DNA of 31,562 nucleotides, taken from positions 1-31,562 of the forward strand of contig JAVEXO010000031.1 of the NCBI GenBank assembly GCA_034003955.1, read 5' to 3'. A program made the translations under genes and the position numbers. The notes beneath the pieces were generated by a model that saw only the letters and a list, made by a program, of their open reading frames with translations, was not told the origin of the DNA and did not search any database. The stretch comes from SZUA-370 sp034003955 (GTDB lineage: Bacteria > Spirochaetota > Spirochaetia > Treponematales > UBA12059). Positions 10,254 to 19,204 of this stretch are shown here, piece after piece. The stretch's first letter is position 1. Every line of letters starts with the position of its first letter.

Positions 10254-13200
10254 GGCTCTTTCCTGTCAGGTAGCCTGCTACACCTGGCCAGGGCAAGAGG
10301 GGAAATCAAGAGGGTTAAGGCCGTAGAGGCAATCAAACCACCAATCATGGCCACAGCCATCGATCGTTGTGTGGAACCAATCCTGGAAAGGCAGATTGGG
10401 AAGAGGGCTACGACCGTCGTCAGTGTCGTAGCCAGGATGGGTCTTACACGCTCAGAAGCTCCTGCATAGGCCGCGACAACGCGCCGTAATCCCTGGGTAC
10501 TGTGAGCCACCGTAGCCTCATGAAGGAAGATGGCATTATTGACGACGACTCCAAAAAGAACGATGAGACCAAGAATGGAACCAGAATCGAGTCCTATGCC
10601 TGTCAGTGCCAAGGCGGGACCAACACCTGCCATCGCAAGGGGTATGGTAGCCATGATGAGTATGGGCAGGACAAATGACTCGAATTGTGAACCGAGTGTC
10701 AGATAAAGTAATACAATGACAAGCGCAAGAGAATAAAACATAGCCATGCCATATTCATTGAAGGCTGAGCCATGAGACATGACGGCCTCCGGGTGCATCT
10801 TGAGTGTCCTGGAAATGGCAAGCCCCAGTTCATCCTCCTTGCCAGGCACCGCCCTCGGTTCCAGATAGATGACGCAAGCCCTGTCCAGTCGTGCCACAGA
10901 AGCCTCATCGTAGGTGCGCCTAAACTGCACCAAGGCGGCAGCAGGCACATGCAACCCGGAAGACGTTTGCAGTGGCACGGCTTCTATGCGGGCTAATCCA
11001 TCAGAGCGGGCTAGCATGTCTGGCTCTTCATCCCTTTCAAAGGCTGCTGCAAGCACCCTGATGCCAATCTCTCTTCCGTCAATCGCCATGCTTGACAGTT
11101 CCACACCCTCGCTAGCGGCCTGCACGACGCGGGCCGTGTCAACAAGGCTTATTCCCATGGCAGCCTGTACCTCACGATACGGCCTCAGGGATAGCCTTGG
11201 TTTAGTCCCGCCAGGGGTTCTGCTTAGAGAGGCGAGCGTACCGAGAGCCTCGCTTTTCAGAGTAGCTTCCACCCTGCTGGCCAGGAGCCTTAGTTCGACA
11301 GGGTCAGCGCCTCGTACTGCTATGGAGAAGTTTCCATCCAGGCCAAGTATGCTGGCGGTCCGATCAACTGGTGCCTCTAAAAGGAATGTTACGCTTCCTG
11401 GCAGCAATGACGCGGCCGTAGATTGAATGGCGGCACCAAGCTCATGCTCTGTGGCTGTGCCATCGAGGCTGCAGGTGATGCAAAGACTCTCGTTTGTAAA
11501 ACCGGAAGCAGATCGCCTCGATATATCGTTGTCTTCTGCTCCGGCCCAGGAATAGACAGATCCTATGCCTGGCAAGGCAGACAGAGCCTTGCATAGAGGC
11601 CTGGCCGAGTCGGCTATGGCATCAAGATTACTGCCTGGTAAAAATTCAACCATCAGCCTAAGCTCCCGAGCCGCCTCGGGCGGTAGAAAACTCAAAGGCC
11701 TCGTGACGACTATGGCGAAGCCCGCCAGAGTCGCAAGACTCGCTCCCAGGAGAAACACAGCCGGCTTGCGCATGGCCGCAGACAAGGCTTTGCGGTACAG
11801 CCTCCTCAGCATCCTGCAGTCATGTGTGGCAGTCTTCCTCCAGAAGACCCTGTACGCCGAAGGCAAGGCCAGTATGGCGATGATCCACCCGGCTACGCTG
11901 GTGGATATGAGGGCTAAAGCCATGTCTCCAAACAAGGAACCCAAGGCACCGGGCATAAAAAATACCGGTATGAATACCACGGCCGTCGTAACCATGCTGC
12001 CAAAGGTTCCTGCGACTACTGTCTCTACGGCCGATGCTATAGCATCACAGGAGGGCCTGCGTGTTTTTCCCGAGAATCGTAACGACAGTGAGTCTGTGAC
12101 AAGCACCGCATGATCGGAAATCATGCCTATAGCCAGACTCATGCCGCCAAGGCTCATGCCGTTGAGGGAACGACCAAAGACCGACAGGGTAGCCAGCGAT
12201 GCGGCCACTGAAAGCGGTATGGTGAGGGCGACCAGGATCCCGGCAGCCATATCACGTAATACCGCAAACAAGACAAGAGCGACCGCAAGGGCAGCAATCG
12301 CCCCTGCATAGGCCAGGCTCTTGAGGGACTCTGCCACGACCATTGAACCATCACTAACAATATCCACAAGAAGCGTATCATTAAAATCCCTTGACATCCC
12401 CAGTGCTGCGGCTCTGACCCTGCGAGCGCAGGCCAGGGGGTCGGCACCTGGGCGAAGATAGACTTCAAGCGCTACGCATTCTTCACCGCGAGAAACAAAC
12501 AGACTCTTCCTGTCGGCGTCACGTTCGCGGACAGTAGCCAGATCTGATAGCCTGAAGATCCCATGAGGCCCCATGGCCTTCATGGTTGCTAGTTCTTCAA
12601 TGCTCGTCGCCCTGCCTTTTACAATGGCAACGAGTTCCCTGTCACCTTCCCTGAGGGAGCCGGCCGGCATATCGGTATTCTCACAGGCTATGGCCATGGC
12701 CACATCGGCTATGCTCATGCCTCTTGCCGCAGCCCTGTCTGCATCAACAGCCACGACAAGCTCTCTGTCTCGTCCTCCGACGAGCTGCACCGCTCCAGCG
12801 CCTTCCAGACGCCTCAGGCGAGCGCTCAGTTCGTACTCAGCCATTCTTCTTGCAAACGAAGGATCTCCGTGCCTGGATACCAGGCCTATGACCACCAAGG
12901 GCACATCATCAGGGTTGTATGACAGAACGCTAGGCCTTACTAATCCTTCAGGAAGCGAAGGATAGGCAGCGTCTAGTATCTCCCTCACCCTGGCCGACGC
13001 CCGGGCAGGAGAATCTCCCCATGAAAAATCGAGCGTTATAAGAGCCTGGCCGTCTCGTGCTATGCTGGCCGTCCTTACAAGCCCTTTGGCCGCAGCCAGG
13101 GCATCTTCGAGGGGAGAGACGACCAGGGCACTGATATCACTCGCAGGCAGGCCAGGCATGCTTAGGCCAACCATCACCCGTGGCACAGAGACATCGGGAT

Positions 13201-13312
13201 ATGCTCTGACAGGAAGGCTCAAGGATGCCTTGACTCCAAGAAGAAGCAGAGCACAGAGAGCCATGGCTATCGACACAGGCCTTCCTACACAGCACCCTAT
13301 GATAGTTCTCAT
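10250..13312 (-). CDS. RND-family permease, first subunit
   Basis: A 1020-aa RND permease. I chose the ATG at 13312 because the protein then starts directly before TM1 (MRTIIGCCVGRPVSIAM), as RND proteins normally do. A longer frame to 13390 would add 26 polar residues and overlap the upstream gene. The PN1 region carries the family pattern SLPVRAYPDVSVP (about residues 32-44 from this start). TM4 reads LAIGMISDHAVLV, so the first relay Asp is kept (Asp400) but the second is His401. TM10 reads GVVVNNAIFL, placing Asn925 where AcrB has Lys940. The gene lies 7 nt after the Ig-like lipoprotein gene with only a weak ribosome site, and overlaps the second permease by 4 nt. With the neighbouring fusion protein and TolC-like channel it would form a tripartite envelope exporter. 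Substrate unknown. Confidence 0.93.
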   Translation of the reverse strand: MRTIIGCCVGRPVSIAMALCALLLLGVKASLSLPVRAYPDVSVPRVMVGLSMPGLPASDISALVVSPLEDALAAAKGLVRTASIARDGQALITLDFSWGDSPARASARVREILDAAYPSLPEGLVRPSVLSYNPDDVPLVVIGLVSRHGDPSFARRMAEYELSARLRRLEGAGAVQLVGGRDRELVVAVDADRAAARGMSIADVAMAIACENTDMPAGSLREGDRELVAIVKGRATSIEELATMKAMGPHGIFRLSDLATVRERDADRKSLFVSRGEECVALEVYLRPGADPLACARRVRAAALGMSRDFNDTLLVDIVSDGSMVVAESLKSLAYAGAIAALAVALVLFAVLRDMAAGILVALTIPLSVAASLATLSVFGRSLNGMSLGGMSLAIGMISDHAVLVTDSLSLRFSGKTRRPSCDAIASAVETVVAGTFGSMVTTAVVFIPVFFMPGALGSLFGDMALALISTSVAGWIIAILALPSAYRVFWRKTATHDCRMLRRLYRKALSAAMRKPAVFLLGASLATLAGFAIVVTRPLSFLPPEAARELRLMVEFLPGSNLDAIADSARPLCKALSALPGIGSVYSWAGAEDNDISRRSASGFTNESLCITCSLDGTATEHELGAAIQSTAASLLPGSVTFLLEAPVDRTASILGLDGNFSIAVRGADPVELRLLASRVEATLKSEALGTLASLSRTPGGTKPRLSLRPYREVQAAMGISLVDTARVVQAASEGVELSSMAIDGREIGIRVLAAAFERDEEPDMLARSDGLARIEAVPLQTSSGLHVPAAALVQFRRTYDEASVARLDRACVIYLEPRAVPGKEDELGLAISRTLKMHPEAVMSHGSAFNEYGMAMFYSLALVIVLLYLTLGSQFESFVLPILIMATIPLAMAGVGPALALTGIGLDSGSILGLIVLFGVVVNNAIFLHEATVAHSTQGLRRVVAAYAGASERVRPILATTLTTVVALFPICLSRIGSTQRSMAVAMIGGLIASTALTLLISPLALARCSRLPDRKEP

Positions 13313-13319
13313 CTTATCT

Positions 13320-14879
13320 TCATTTAAGGAGCAGCAATGATTGGGTTGAGGCGCAGCTGTTATGGCTTGCATCATGGAATCCTGCTGCAAGGCTAAGCGT
13401 CAGTACCCCCGAATTGACCCTGTTTGTTATGGTGCCATCCAGCCTCGCGATGGAATAGGACGACCATGGTTCGTATGGCTGGGCATAGCTAAGGCCGGCC
13501 AGCACGACCCTCGATGGATAAAAATCCAGGGCTGAATTGCTGGCAGAGAAACCGAATGATTCCATTATTGAAAAGGGATCAAGCGAGGCTTCTGTGGCCA
13601 GTTCGACATACAGCTCTATGGATACAGAAACAGGCAGACCTATAGGATACTGCGTCTCTCCAAGCGATATGGCAAGGGTCTGAAACGGACTGTCTACCGA
13701 GAAAACCGTGAGCTCTCTATCCTCGGGTACAAGAGCCCCTGGAGACAAGGCAAGCCGTATGCCCGCGAAACGCGGTGGTCTGGAATGGATTCCGTCACAC
13801 AGGAGCCTGAAGCATGTTTCATCATCACTTGCATTGCCGCAGGCGTCCTCAATGCCTGTGCGTATGCATACACGCAGATGCTCTCCCCATATAGGAGGAT
13901 CGCTGAAATCAAGGCATAACAAATCCACGTATGCCTCGCTTGTTTTTAATGCCAGAGCCGAGCCTCCATCTACGACTATTCTTGAGCTGGCTGTTCGTGT
14001 TGAGACAGGTTCTGAGAATAGCACACAGAGACGCCATGGCCGCTCCCAAGCATCGTTAACAACGGGCGGCTCTTCGTCGTAAGCTTCGGGCAGCAGACTG
14101 GCAACACGGAGGCCTGTCTCGTCTATGGCCCATGCCTCGATCACCTTTGGTGCGCAGGTATCCTCACCTACCGTAAAACGGAATGTATACGCTCGACCCA
14201 TCCTGTTTCCCGATACGTCGGAGAGCTCAGAGGATACGGTAATGGTGTACTCGACAGCCCAGGACCAAGGCTCCAGTGGGCTGAACACTGCCTTGCTACC
14301 GTGCTCATCCAGGCTCCAGACACCACAAACAGGAGGCGATACAGACAGGCAAGAACGATAGTGCTCACTGTCTACGGCTTCTGAAAATTCTATAAGAACG
14401 CTATCCATGTCGCCTGTGAGCAACCCTGAACGCTTTGGTACGGTAGACACAACATGTGGGCGGACACACTCAGCCCTGTTTGTGAATCTGCCAACAAGCG
14501 CCTCTTCCAGCGACACACCGGCAGGACTCATGGCACCCAAACCTACTGACAGCCTGAAATCGGCCGTCTTTCCAAGAGCCGAGAAAGGGATGAATATCAT
14601 GGTGTTGCCATCCCAGTTGAATTCACCATGAACAGGAACTCCGTTTTCAGTCAAAGAAAACGCTTGTTCTGTTCTTACAATACTAGGAGGCTCCGAGAAT
14701 GTTACACTAAGCGTCACATCGTCGTCCTCTCCAAGAAAGCCTTCTCCGGGTGCCCAGGATATGATAGAAAAGGGAGCAGTCCGGAGGATGTCGCACGATA
14801 GCAAGAGAAAAGCCAGAACGATCATTGATACAATGCTCAGCTGAGTATGCAAGGGGCCACCGTCTCCAGGCGAAATCAA
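13320..14879 (-). CDS. Lipoprotein with tandem Ig-like (Big_5/SbsA-type) domains, copy 2
   Basis: A 519-aa predicted lipoprotein. The start appears to be TTG at 14879-14877, which overlaps the upstream stop by 4 nt (TTGA) and has GAGG 7 nt upstream; an ATG at codon 19 would leave only nine residues before the lipobox and no charged n-region. The lipobox is LLLSC with Cys29. Three segments carry the FSEP/FSEA strand typical of bacterial Ig-like Big_5 domains: near residues 57-63 (TFSEPPS), 165-171 (EFSEAVD) and 285-295 (LFSEPVS). Each is followed by W-rich strands and a DVSGN or DACGN-type turn. A C-terminal beta-rich region of about 130 residues follows. Domain order matches the gene just upstream, so the two look like an old tandem duplication. 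Position between the fusion protein and the pump suggests an envelope accessory role in the exporter; no enzyme motif is visible. Confidence 0.85.
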   Translation of the reverse strand: MISPGDGGPLHTQLSIVSMIVLAFLLLSCDILRTAPFSIISWAPGEGFLGEDDDVTLSVTFSEPPSIVRTEQAFSLTENGVPVHGEFNWDGNTMIFIPFSALGKTADFRLSVGLGAMSPAGVSLEEALVGRFTNRAECVRPHVVSTVPKRSGLLTGDMDSVLIEFSEAVDSEHYRSCLSVSPPVCGVWSLDEHGSKAVFSPLEPWSWAVEYTITVSSELSDVSGNRMGRAYTFRFTVGEDTCAPKVIEAWAIDETGLRVASLLPEAYDEEPPVVNDAWERPWRLCVLFSEPVSTRTASSRIVVDGGSALALKTSEAYVDLLCLDFSDPPIWGEHLRVCIRTGIEDACGNASDDETCFRLLCDGIHSRPPRFAGIRLALSPGALVPEDRELTVFSVDSPFQTLAISLGETQYPIGLPVSVSIELYVELATEASLDPFSIMESFGFSASNSALDFYPSRVVLAGLSYAQPYEPWSSYSIARLDGTITNRVNSGVLTLSLAAGFHDASHNSCASTQSLLLLK

Positions 14880-16360
14880 GGCAGAGCCTCTATGAGTAGC
14901 GTCACATCATCTTCAAGATACGTCCCTCCTGAAGCGAGTATGCCCTGCCGCCCACCAGGTAGCCGCAATGCATAGTAATTGGTAGAGCCAGCATCACTTC
15001 TCCGTAGGCCTTCCCAACAGAGCGTCATGGCATCCTGGGAATACCAGCTGGCACTCTTTAGGCTAGGCCTTGGAAGTCCAGTAGGAAAGAAAACAGACAG
15101 TGATGAGCGGCGGACGGCATCTATCATCAATGGTGCATCGAAGGGTGAAGAAAAAAACAGGGTCAGGGTAAGCAGGCCTTCTGGCGCTTCTCCAACAGTC
15201 ACAGCGAGCAGGCCGGAATCGGCACTCGGGTTTAATACTTCGGCACTTCCGCTCTCGGCGCGCAAGACTCGAAGGAAAGGAAAGACAGGGGTAAACATAA
15301 GAGACCAATCATGTGGCATACCAAGACCCGCCTTATCACGCAGGCCAGCGGGAACGATGAGGGTCAGGTGCTCGCCAGGGGGCCAGGCGTTGTTTGGGGT
15401 GTATACGTACAACGCAGGAGAACAGCGTTCCACGCTTCCAGACAGTGCGGGCTCTACGCATATACCAGAATAAGGAGCCCGTTCGTCCAGGTCTTCCGAG
15501 AATTCTATTGCTATAGACAGGCCGTAATCTATGCCTGTCATGTCGGCGGCCGCCTCCAGCCAGACGGTCCCAGACCGTATGACAGGATATACCCTTGAGA
15601 CCCAAGGCGGCTCTGTATCCATGTCAGTCACGAAACAGGCCTTCTCGCTACGGATCAAAGGGGATCCTTCTATGGAACGAGCCTCGCTAGACAGGCTCCA
15701 GCTATAGAGGCGACAAGGAGACAAGGCTGTATCGCATGTGATCGATGCGACCCTCTTGTCTTCGTTCCAGGAGAAGCTGATGCTGGCCGACGGGCTAAGG
15801 CTAAACGCATCGCGCACACTGGTTCCGTCCATAGGTTCTGAGAATTCCAGGCGTAGTATTACGGTGGACTCAGAGCCAACATCTATGGAAACACCGGAGC
15901 CTGGTTCGTACCCTGTCAGGAGCGTCTGGCCGTCACGGCGTACAGAGTAAAATGGAACGCATATGTTCTGTCGTGTTTCTCTACCGTCAAGGGTGGCAAT
16001 GTCGCCTTCAAGAGAAAGCTCATACTGCCTTCCTGGGTCAAAATCTTCTAAAGGAGTCCAGAGCAATTTGTTTTCTATCCAAGAGCAGTCTCCTTCAATA
16101 GTCTCACCCCGGCTTGTCACCGAGAAGGCACGTTCGGCCTCTATCCTTATTGGTGCCGCAGAGAAATCTGCGCTCAGTGCCTGATTCCTGGTGGCTAACA
16201 CGGCATGTGCTTCCGCCGGGCTCAGAGTAACAATGACTGGTTTGAGATTGATAAGCCCACAGCCTAGCCCACAGGCCGAGACTGCCATGGTGCAGAGCAG
16301 GGCAATAACAAACCTGGTATGTAGACGCGTATTGTCTGACCTATCTTGATACTTCCACAC
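14876..16360 (-). CDS. Lipoprotein with tandem Ig-like (Big_5/SbsA-type) domains, copy 1
   Basis: A 494-aa predicted lipoprotein. I place the start at GTG 16360-16358 because a perfect AAGGAGG lies 6 nt upstream; a GTG two codons earlier sits directly on that motif and is less likely. The signal peptide has a basic n-region and lipobox VSAC (Cys30). Three Ig-like segments are visible: one around residues 70-150 (SWIENKLLWTPLEDF), one around 175-250 (LEFSEPMDG, then FSWNEDKRVASI), and one around 280-350 (IEFSEDLDE, then AGLRDKAG). A C-terminal beta-rich region follows. Big_5 domains occur in many bacterial surface and periplasmic proteins, usually as structural or binding modules. The gene overlaps the end of the fusion-protein gene by 20 nt and the next lipoprotein by 4 nt. 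Function is unknown; scaffolding between pump, fusion protein and the giant protein is an inference. Confidence 0.85.
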   Translation of the reverse strand: MWKYQDRSDNTRLHTRFVIALLCTMAVSACGLGCGLINLKPVIVTLSPAEAHAVLATRNQALSADFSAAPIRIEAERAFSVTSRGETIEGDCSWIENKLLWTPLEDFDPGRQYELSLEGDIATLDGRETRQNICVPFYSVRRDGQTLLTGYEPGSGVSIDVGSESTVILRLEFSEPMDGTSVRDAFSLSPSASISFSWNEDKRVASITCDTALSPCRLYSWSLSSEARSIEGSPLIRSEKACFVTDMDTEPPWVSRVYPVIRSGTVWLEAAADMTGIDYGLSIAIEFSEDLDERAPYSGICVEPALSGSVERCSPALYVYTPNNAWPPGEHLTLIVPAGLRDKAGLGMPHDWSLMFTPVFPFLRVLRAESGSAEVLNPSADSGLLAVTVGEAPEGLLTLTLFFSSPFDAPLMIDAVRRSSLSVFFPTGLPRPSLKSASWYSQDAMTLCWEGLRRSDAGSTNYYALRLPGGRQGILASGGTYLEDDVTLLIEALP

Positions 16361-17696
16361 GATCACCCTCCTTGATGCCAGGATCGGGCTTGTCTATTAT
16401 GACGTCCCCACATTCCAATCCTTCCAAGACACATGTTCCTTCTTCCATCTCCTCGCCCAAGCCAAGCCTGCGCTCCACGACTATGCCGCCAGCAAGTAGA
16501 AACACCTTGCCTTGTTTTCCCAGCCTATCAAGTATGGCCGTACGGGGAATGAAGAGGACCTCACTGGGAGCAGCCTGCGTTACGACTATGCGAGCGAACA
16601 TACCAGGCCTTGCCATGAGTGTGGGATCCTTGCATGCTACTCGAATGGAGAATGAGGCAGACTTCGCGTCTGCCATGGGAGAGATATAGTCGAGCGTTCC
16701 TTCGAGGCCCATGTTAGCCGCGTCGACAAAGACCTGGGCCTTCATTCCCCGGTTTAGGCGTATGGCCACTGCCTCGTCTATGGATGCGATGGCGTAGAGC
16801 GATGATGAGTCTATGACAGTAAAAAGCTTATCCTCTCGCCTTACTCGCTCTCCAACTTCTAGATAGCGCGCGCCGATGACGCCGCTCATAGGAGAGAGGA
16901 TTGTCAACTCGGAGAGGGCCAGTTTGGCAGAGGCTTGTTCCTTGAGCGCCGCATCCAAACGGGCAAGAGCAGAACAAGCCTCGGCCTTCTGGCTGGCAGT
17001 AGAAAGATCGTTCAAGGATCGCTGACGCTCGGAAGGATCAGTTGGAACGGACATACCACCGGCCCTCAGGTCATCATCCCTTAGGCCTATGAGCCGTATT
17101 TGAATATCCTTCTTTATCACTTCTAGCTCTTCCCTGGCCGATTCTATGGTGAATCTTCCAGAGCGTATGGCCTCCTCGGTAACACCCCCGGCCTCATACA
17201 GTCTTTCCTGAGCCAGCTGCTTCCTGTCAGCCTCGGCAAGCCTACGTTCTGCCTGTTGTAGTTCCAGGAGAGACTTCTCTATGCCAAGGCTTCTGGATTC
17301 GCATGACAATCGCCCCTCGAACAGGCGAGCCTCGGCCAAAGACAGAGCCGCCTTGGCCTGTTCTACGACATTAGCGGCACGTCCTACAGACAGCTCTAGC
17401 TGAGGGCTAGTCAAGAGTGCCAACACCGAGCCTTGTTCTACACCATCTCCTTCTCTGAACGGGAGTCGAGACAAGACGCCTTCCTGTGACGAGCAGATGT
17501 CGACCTTCCTGGAATAGGCAAGCACACCAAAGCCTGAGATTTCATTTGGCACAGAAACTGTCGTAACGACTACAGCCTTTACAGGCCTAAGGGAGCCATC
17601 GACATGTTCTGAAACCTCATGGCATGAATCCAGCAGAATGATTATAAGTATTGCGGCGTTGATACTTATACGGTAGAGCGAGCATGGCCTTACCAT
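16341..17696 (-). CDS. RND membrane-fusion protein (periplasmic adaptor lipoprotein)
   Basis: A 451-aa HlyD/AcrA-type adaptor. The signal peptide ends at a lipobox-like LLDSC (Cys25), so it is probably inner-membrane anchored by lipid, as AcrA is. A first lipoyl half lies near residues 60-95 (QEGVLSRLPFREGDGVEQGSVL). A long charged alpha-helical hairpin spans about 100-265. The second lipoyl half with SPMSGVIGARYLEVGERV lies near 270-295. Beta-barrel and membrane-proximal domains follow, including RPGMFARIVV and VLFIPRTAILDR. The ATG overlaps the TolC-like gene by 7 nt, with GGAG upstream. In the complex it would link the RND pumps to the outer-membrane channel. Family assignment is firm from the paired lipoyl and hairpin pattern; substrate class cannot be read from it. 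Confidence 0.92.
   Translation of the reverse strand: MVRPCSLYRISINAAILIIILLDSCHEVSEHVDGSLRPVKAVVVTTVSVPNEISGFGVLAYSRKVDICSSQEGVLSRLPFREGDGVEQGSVLALLTSPQLELSVGRAANVVEQAKAALSLAEARLFEGRLSCESRSLGIEKSLLELQQAERRLAEADRKQLAQERLYEAGGVTEEAIRSGRFTIESAREELEVIKKDIQIRLIGLRDDDLRAGGMSVPTDPSERQRSLNDLSTASQKAEACSALARLDAALKEQASAKLALSELTILSPMSGVIGARYLEVGERVRREDKLFTVIDSSSLYAIASIDEAVAIRLNRGMKAQVFVDAANMGLEGTLDYISPMADAKSASFSIRVACKDPTLMARPGMFARIVVTQAAPSEVLFIPRTAILDRLGKQGKVFLLAGGIVVERRLGLGEEMEEGTCVLEGLECGDVIIDKPDPGIKEGDRVEVSR
16367..16373 (-). promoter_or_regulatory. Ribosome binding site deciding a GTG start
   Basis: AAGGAGG on the minus strand lies inside the last codons of the fusion-protein gene. Its 6-nt spacing to GTG 16360-16358 favours that codon over the GTG at 16366, which would have no room for a ribosome site. 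Confidence 0.7.
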
Positions 17697-19204
17697 GAGC
17701 CGGCTCCAATACCATTTTTTTTACAATCTGCGTCTTCATCGCTGCTATTGGTGGGCATGTTCTCTAGAAACAGTGCCAATGACCCAGGGAGAATGTCCAA
17801 AAGACTTTCTATGTTTCTCTCGGCAGTAGCCAGGAAAGTTACGGCGTCTATGAGATCTATTTCTTTTTCCGATCTGGACAGTTCGGCCTCTATGGCGGCA
17901 TTTCGAAGTGCTTGACCGAGGCGTATCTGCGTGGCAACAAGCTCAGACATAGACTCGGCTAGGCTGAGCGCCTTCAGCGCAATATCCCGTTTGAACGCGG
18001 CATTGGCGTATGCCAGCACGGCTGCCTCTGCCTTGCGGCGAATATCGCAGGAGAGAGCCTTATACCGTTCCTCCTCGATCTCCAACGCTAGTCTGGCAGC
18101 CTTTTGCTCAAGCACTTTCCCTACATCGCTACATGTCTTTATAACGGAATGACTGTTAGCAGTCGTATCGAATGGCGGCTGTGAGCCTCTATTCAATCCT
18201 GTCCCTCCACTTACAAAGGGGCTCATGAAGTCAATGCTAAGACCCAATGACCAGGAGAAACGATTCAGTGGCAAGGTAGTACCGGCGACCTGAGCCTTGG
18301 CCTTGAGCCCAATGGTAGGGAACCATGAAAAGGTGGCTGCACGTAACTCTGCTCCACGACTGATCAGTGTTTGTCTGGCCTGTTCAAGTACAGGAGAACG
18401 TGCAATGGCTATATCTCCTAACCTCGTCGTATCAAGACACACAGGCTGCCTGCCAAGGGATAGCCCATCAGACAGGGCTGGTAGAATACTCAGTCCTAGA
18501 GCCTCGGCCAATACTTCTTCTGCCTGTACCAGCTCTAGTTCTGCACCAGAAATCGCAAGCTCCATGCCCGATAGTTTCAAGTCGGCAATGAGTATATCCA
18601 TAGCCTTGGCTAGGCCAAGATCAATCTCTGTCTTTAGTATCGAGCGCTCAACGCTGGCTGCTTCTAGAGACCTGTGTTTTATATCAAGCCTGGCCCGAGC
18701 GGCCACAACAGAGCGGTAGGCCGAGACAGCCTCTTCTCCCGCCGTTCTCATCTTTCTTTGATGCTCGGCATAGAGAAGGCCTAGCTCCGAGTGTTCGAGA
18801 GATCGAGCAGTGGCCAACCTGCCTCCATCCCAAAGAACCTGTGACAATGATAGGGATACTGTCTTGTTAAAAGAGTCCGGGGCATACAGTGACAGCCTCT
18901 CGTCACTGCTTGCATCAATGTCTAAACCCGGCAGGTAGGAGCGAAAGCCGAGTCGCCAGGCCACTTCCCTGAGTTCTATGGAGTCGGCTTCCGCCTTGAG
19001 TTCTATATTGTTATTGATGGACAGGCTAGCCGCTTCCTGGACACTCAGGCTCTCTATGACGACGTGCGCGCCTTTATCACGACCGTGTGTCTCAAGCAAA
19101 ACTGTTGAACCCGCTGGCATCTGCGTATAGAATCCGACACAGCTACACAGGTAGTAGCAACTAGAACCAAACACCATCACCAAGGATGCTGCTCGCGCCT
19201 TCAC
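17690..19204 (-). CDS. TolC-like outer-membrane efflux protein (OEP family)
   Basis: A 504-aa protein of usual OEP length. It starts with GTG at 19204 in a GTGA overlap with the upstream TPR gene. The N-terminus is hydrophobic and Cys-rich (Cys16, Cys20, Cys22), which may allow lipidation as in many OEP lipoproteins. The first helical repeat begins near residue 52 with LSVQEAASLSINNNIEL, followed by YLPGLDIDAS and SLSQVLWDGG near 100-130, the classic start of the OEP beta strand and helix. A second repeat starts near 275 (IAIARSPVLEQARQTLISR, then FPTIGLKAKA). Long coiled-coil helices lie between and after. A Ser/Gly-rich insertion near 335-360 (FVSGGTGLNRGS) and a polar tail (TNSSDEDADCKK) are less typical. 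It should form the trimeric outer-membrane channel of the exporter. Confidence 0.9.
   Translation of the reverse strand: MKARAASLVMVFGSSCYYLCSCVGFYTQMPAGSTVLLETHGRDKGAHVVIESLSVQEAASLSINNNIELKAEADSIELREVAWRLGFRSYLPGLDIDASSDERLSLYAPDSFNKTVSLSLSQVLWDGGRLATARSLEHSELGLLYAEHQRKMRTAGEEAVSAYRSVVAARARLDIKHRSLEAASVERSILKTEIDLGLAKAMDILIADLKLSGMELAISGAELELVQAEEVLAEALGLSILPALSDGLSLGRQPVCLDTTRLGDIAIARSPVLEQARQTLISRGAELRAATFSWFPTIGLKAKAQVAGTTLPLNRFSWSLGLSIDFMSPFVSGGTGLNRGSQPPFDTTANSHSVIKTCSDVGKVLEQKAARLALEIEEERYKALSCDIRRKAEAAVLAYANAAFKRDIALKALSLAESMSELVATQIRLGQALRNAAIEAELSRSEKEIDLIDAVTFLATAERNIESLLDILPGSLALFLENMPTNSSDEDADCKKNGIGAGSW

Noticed and set aside
7301..13340. Plus-strand frames up to 210 codons opposite the RND genes
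   Set aside because: They are antisense shadows of GC-rich codon positions in clear RND permease genes.
13313..13390. 26-codon longer start of the first RND permease
   Set aside because: It would put a polar tail before TM1 and overlap the upstream lipoprotein gene; RND proteins start just before TM1.
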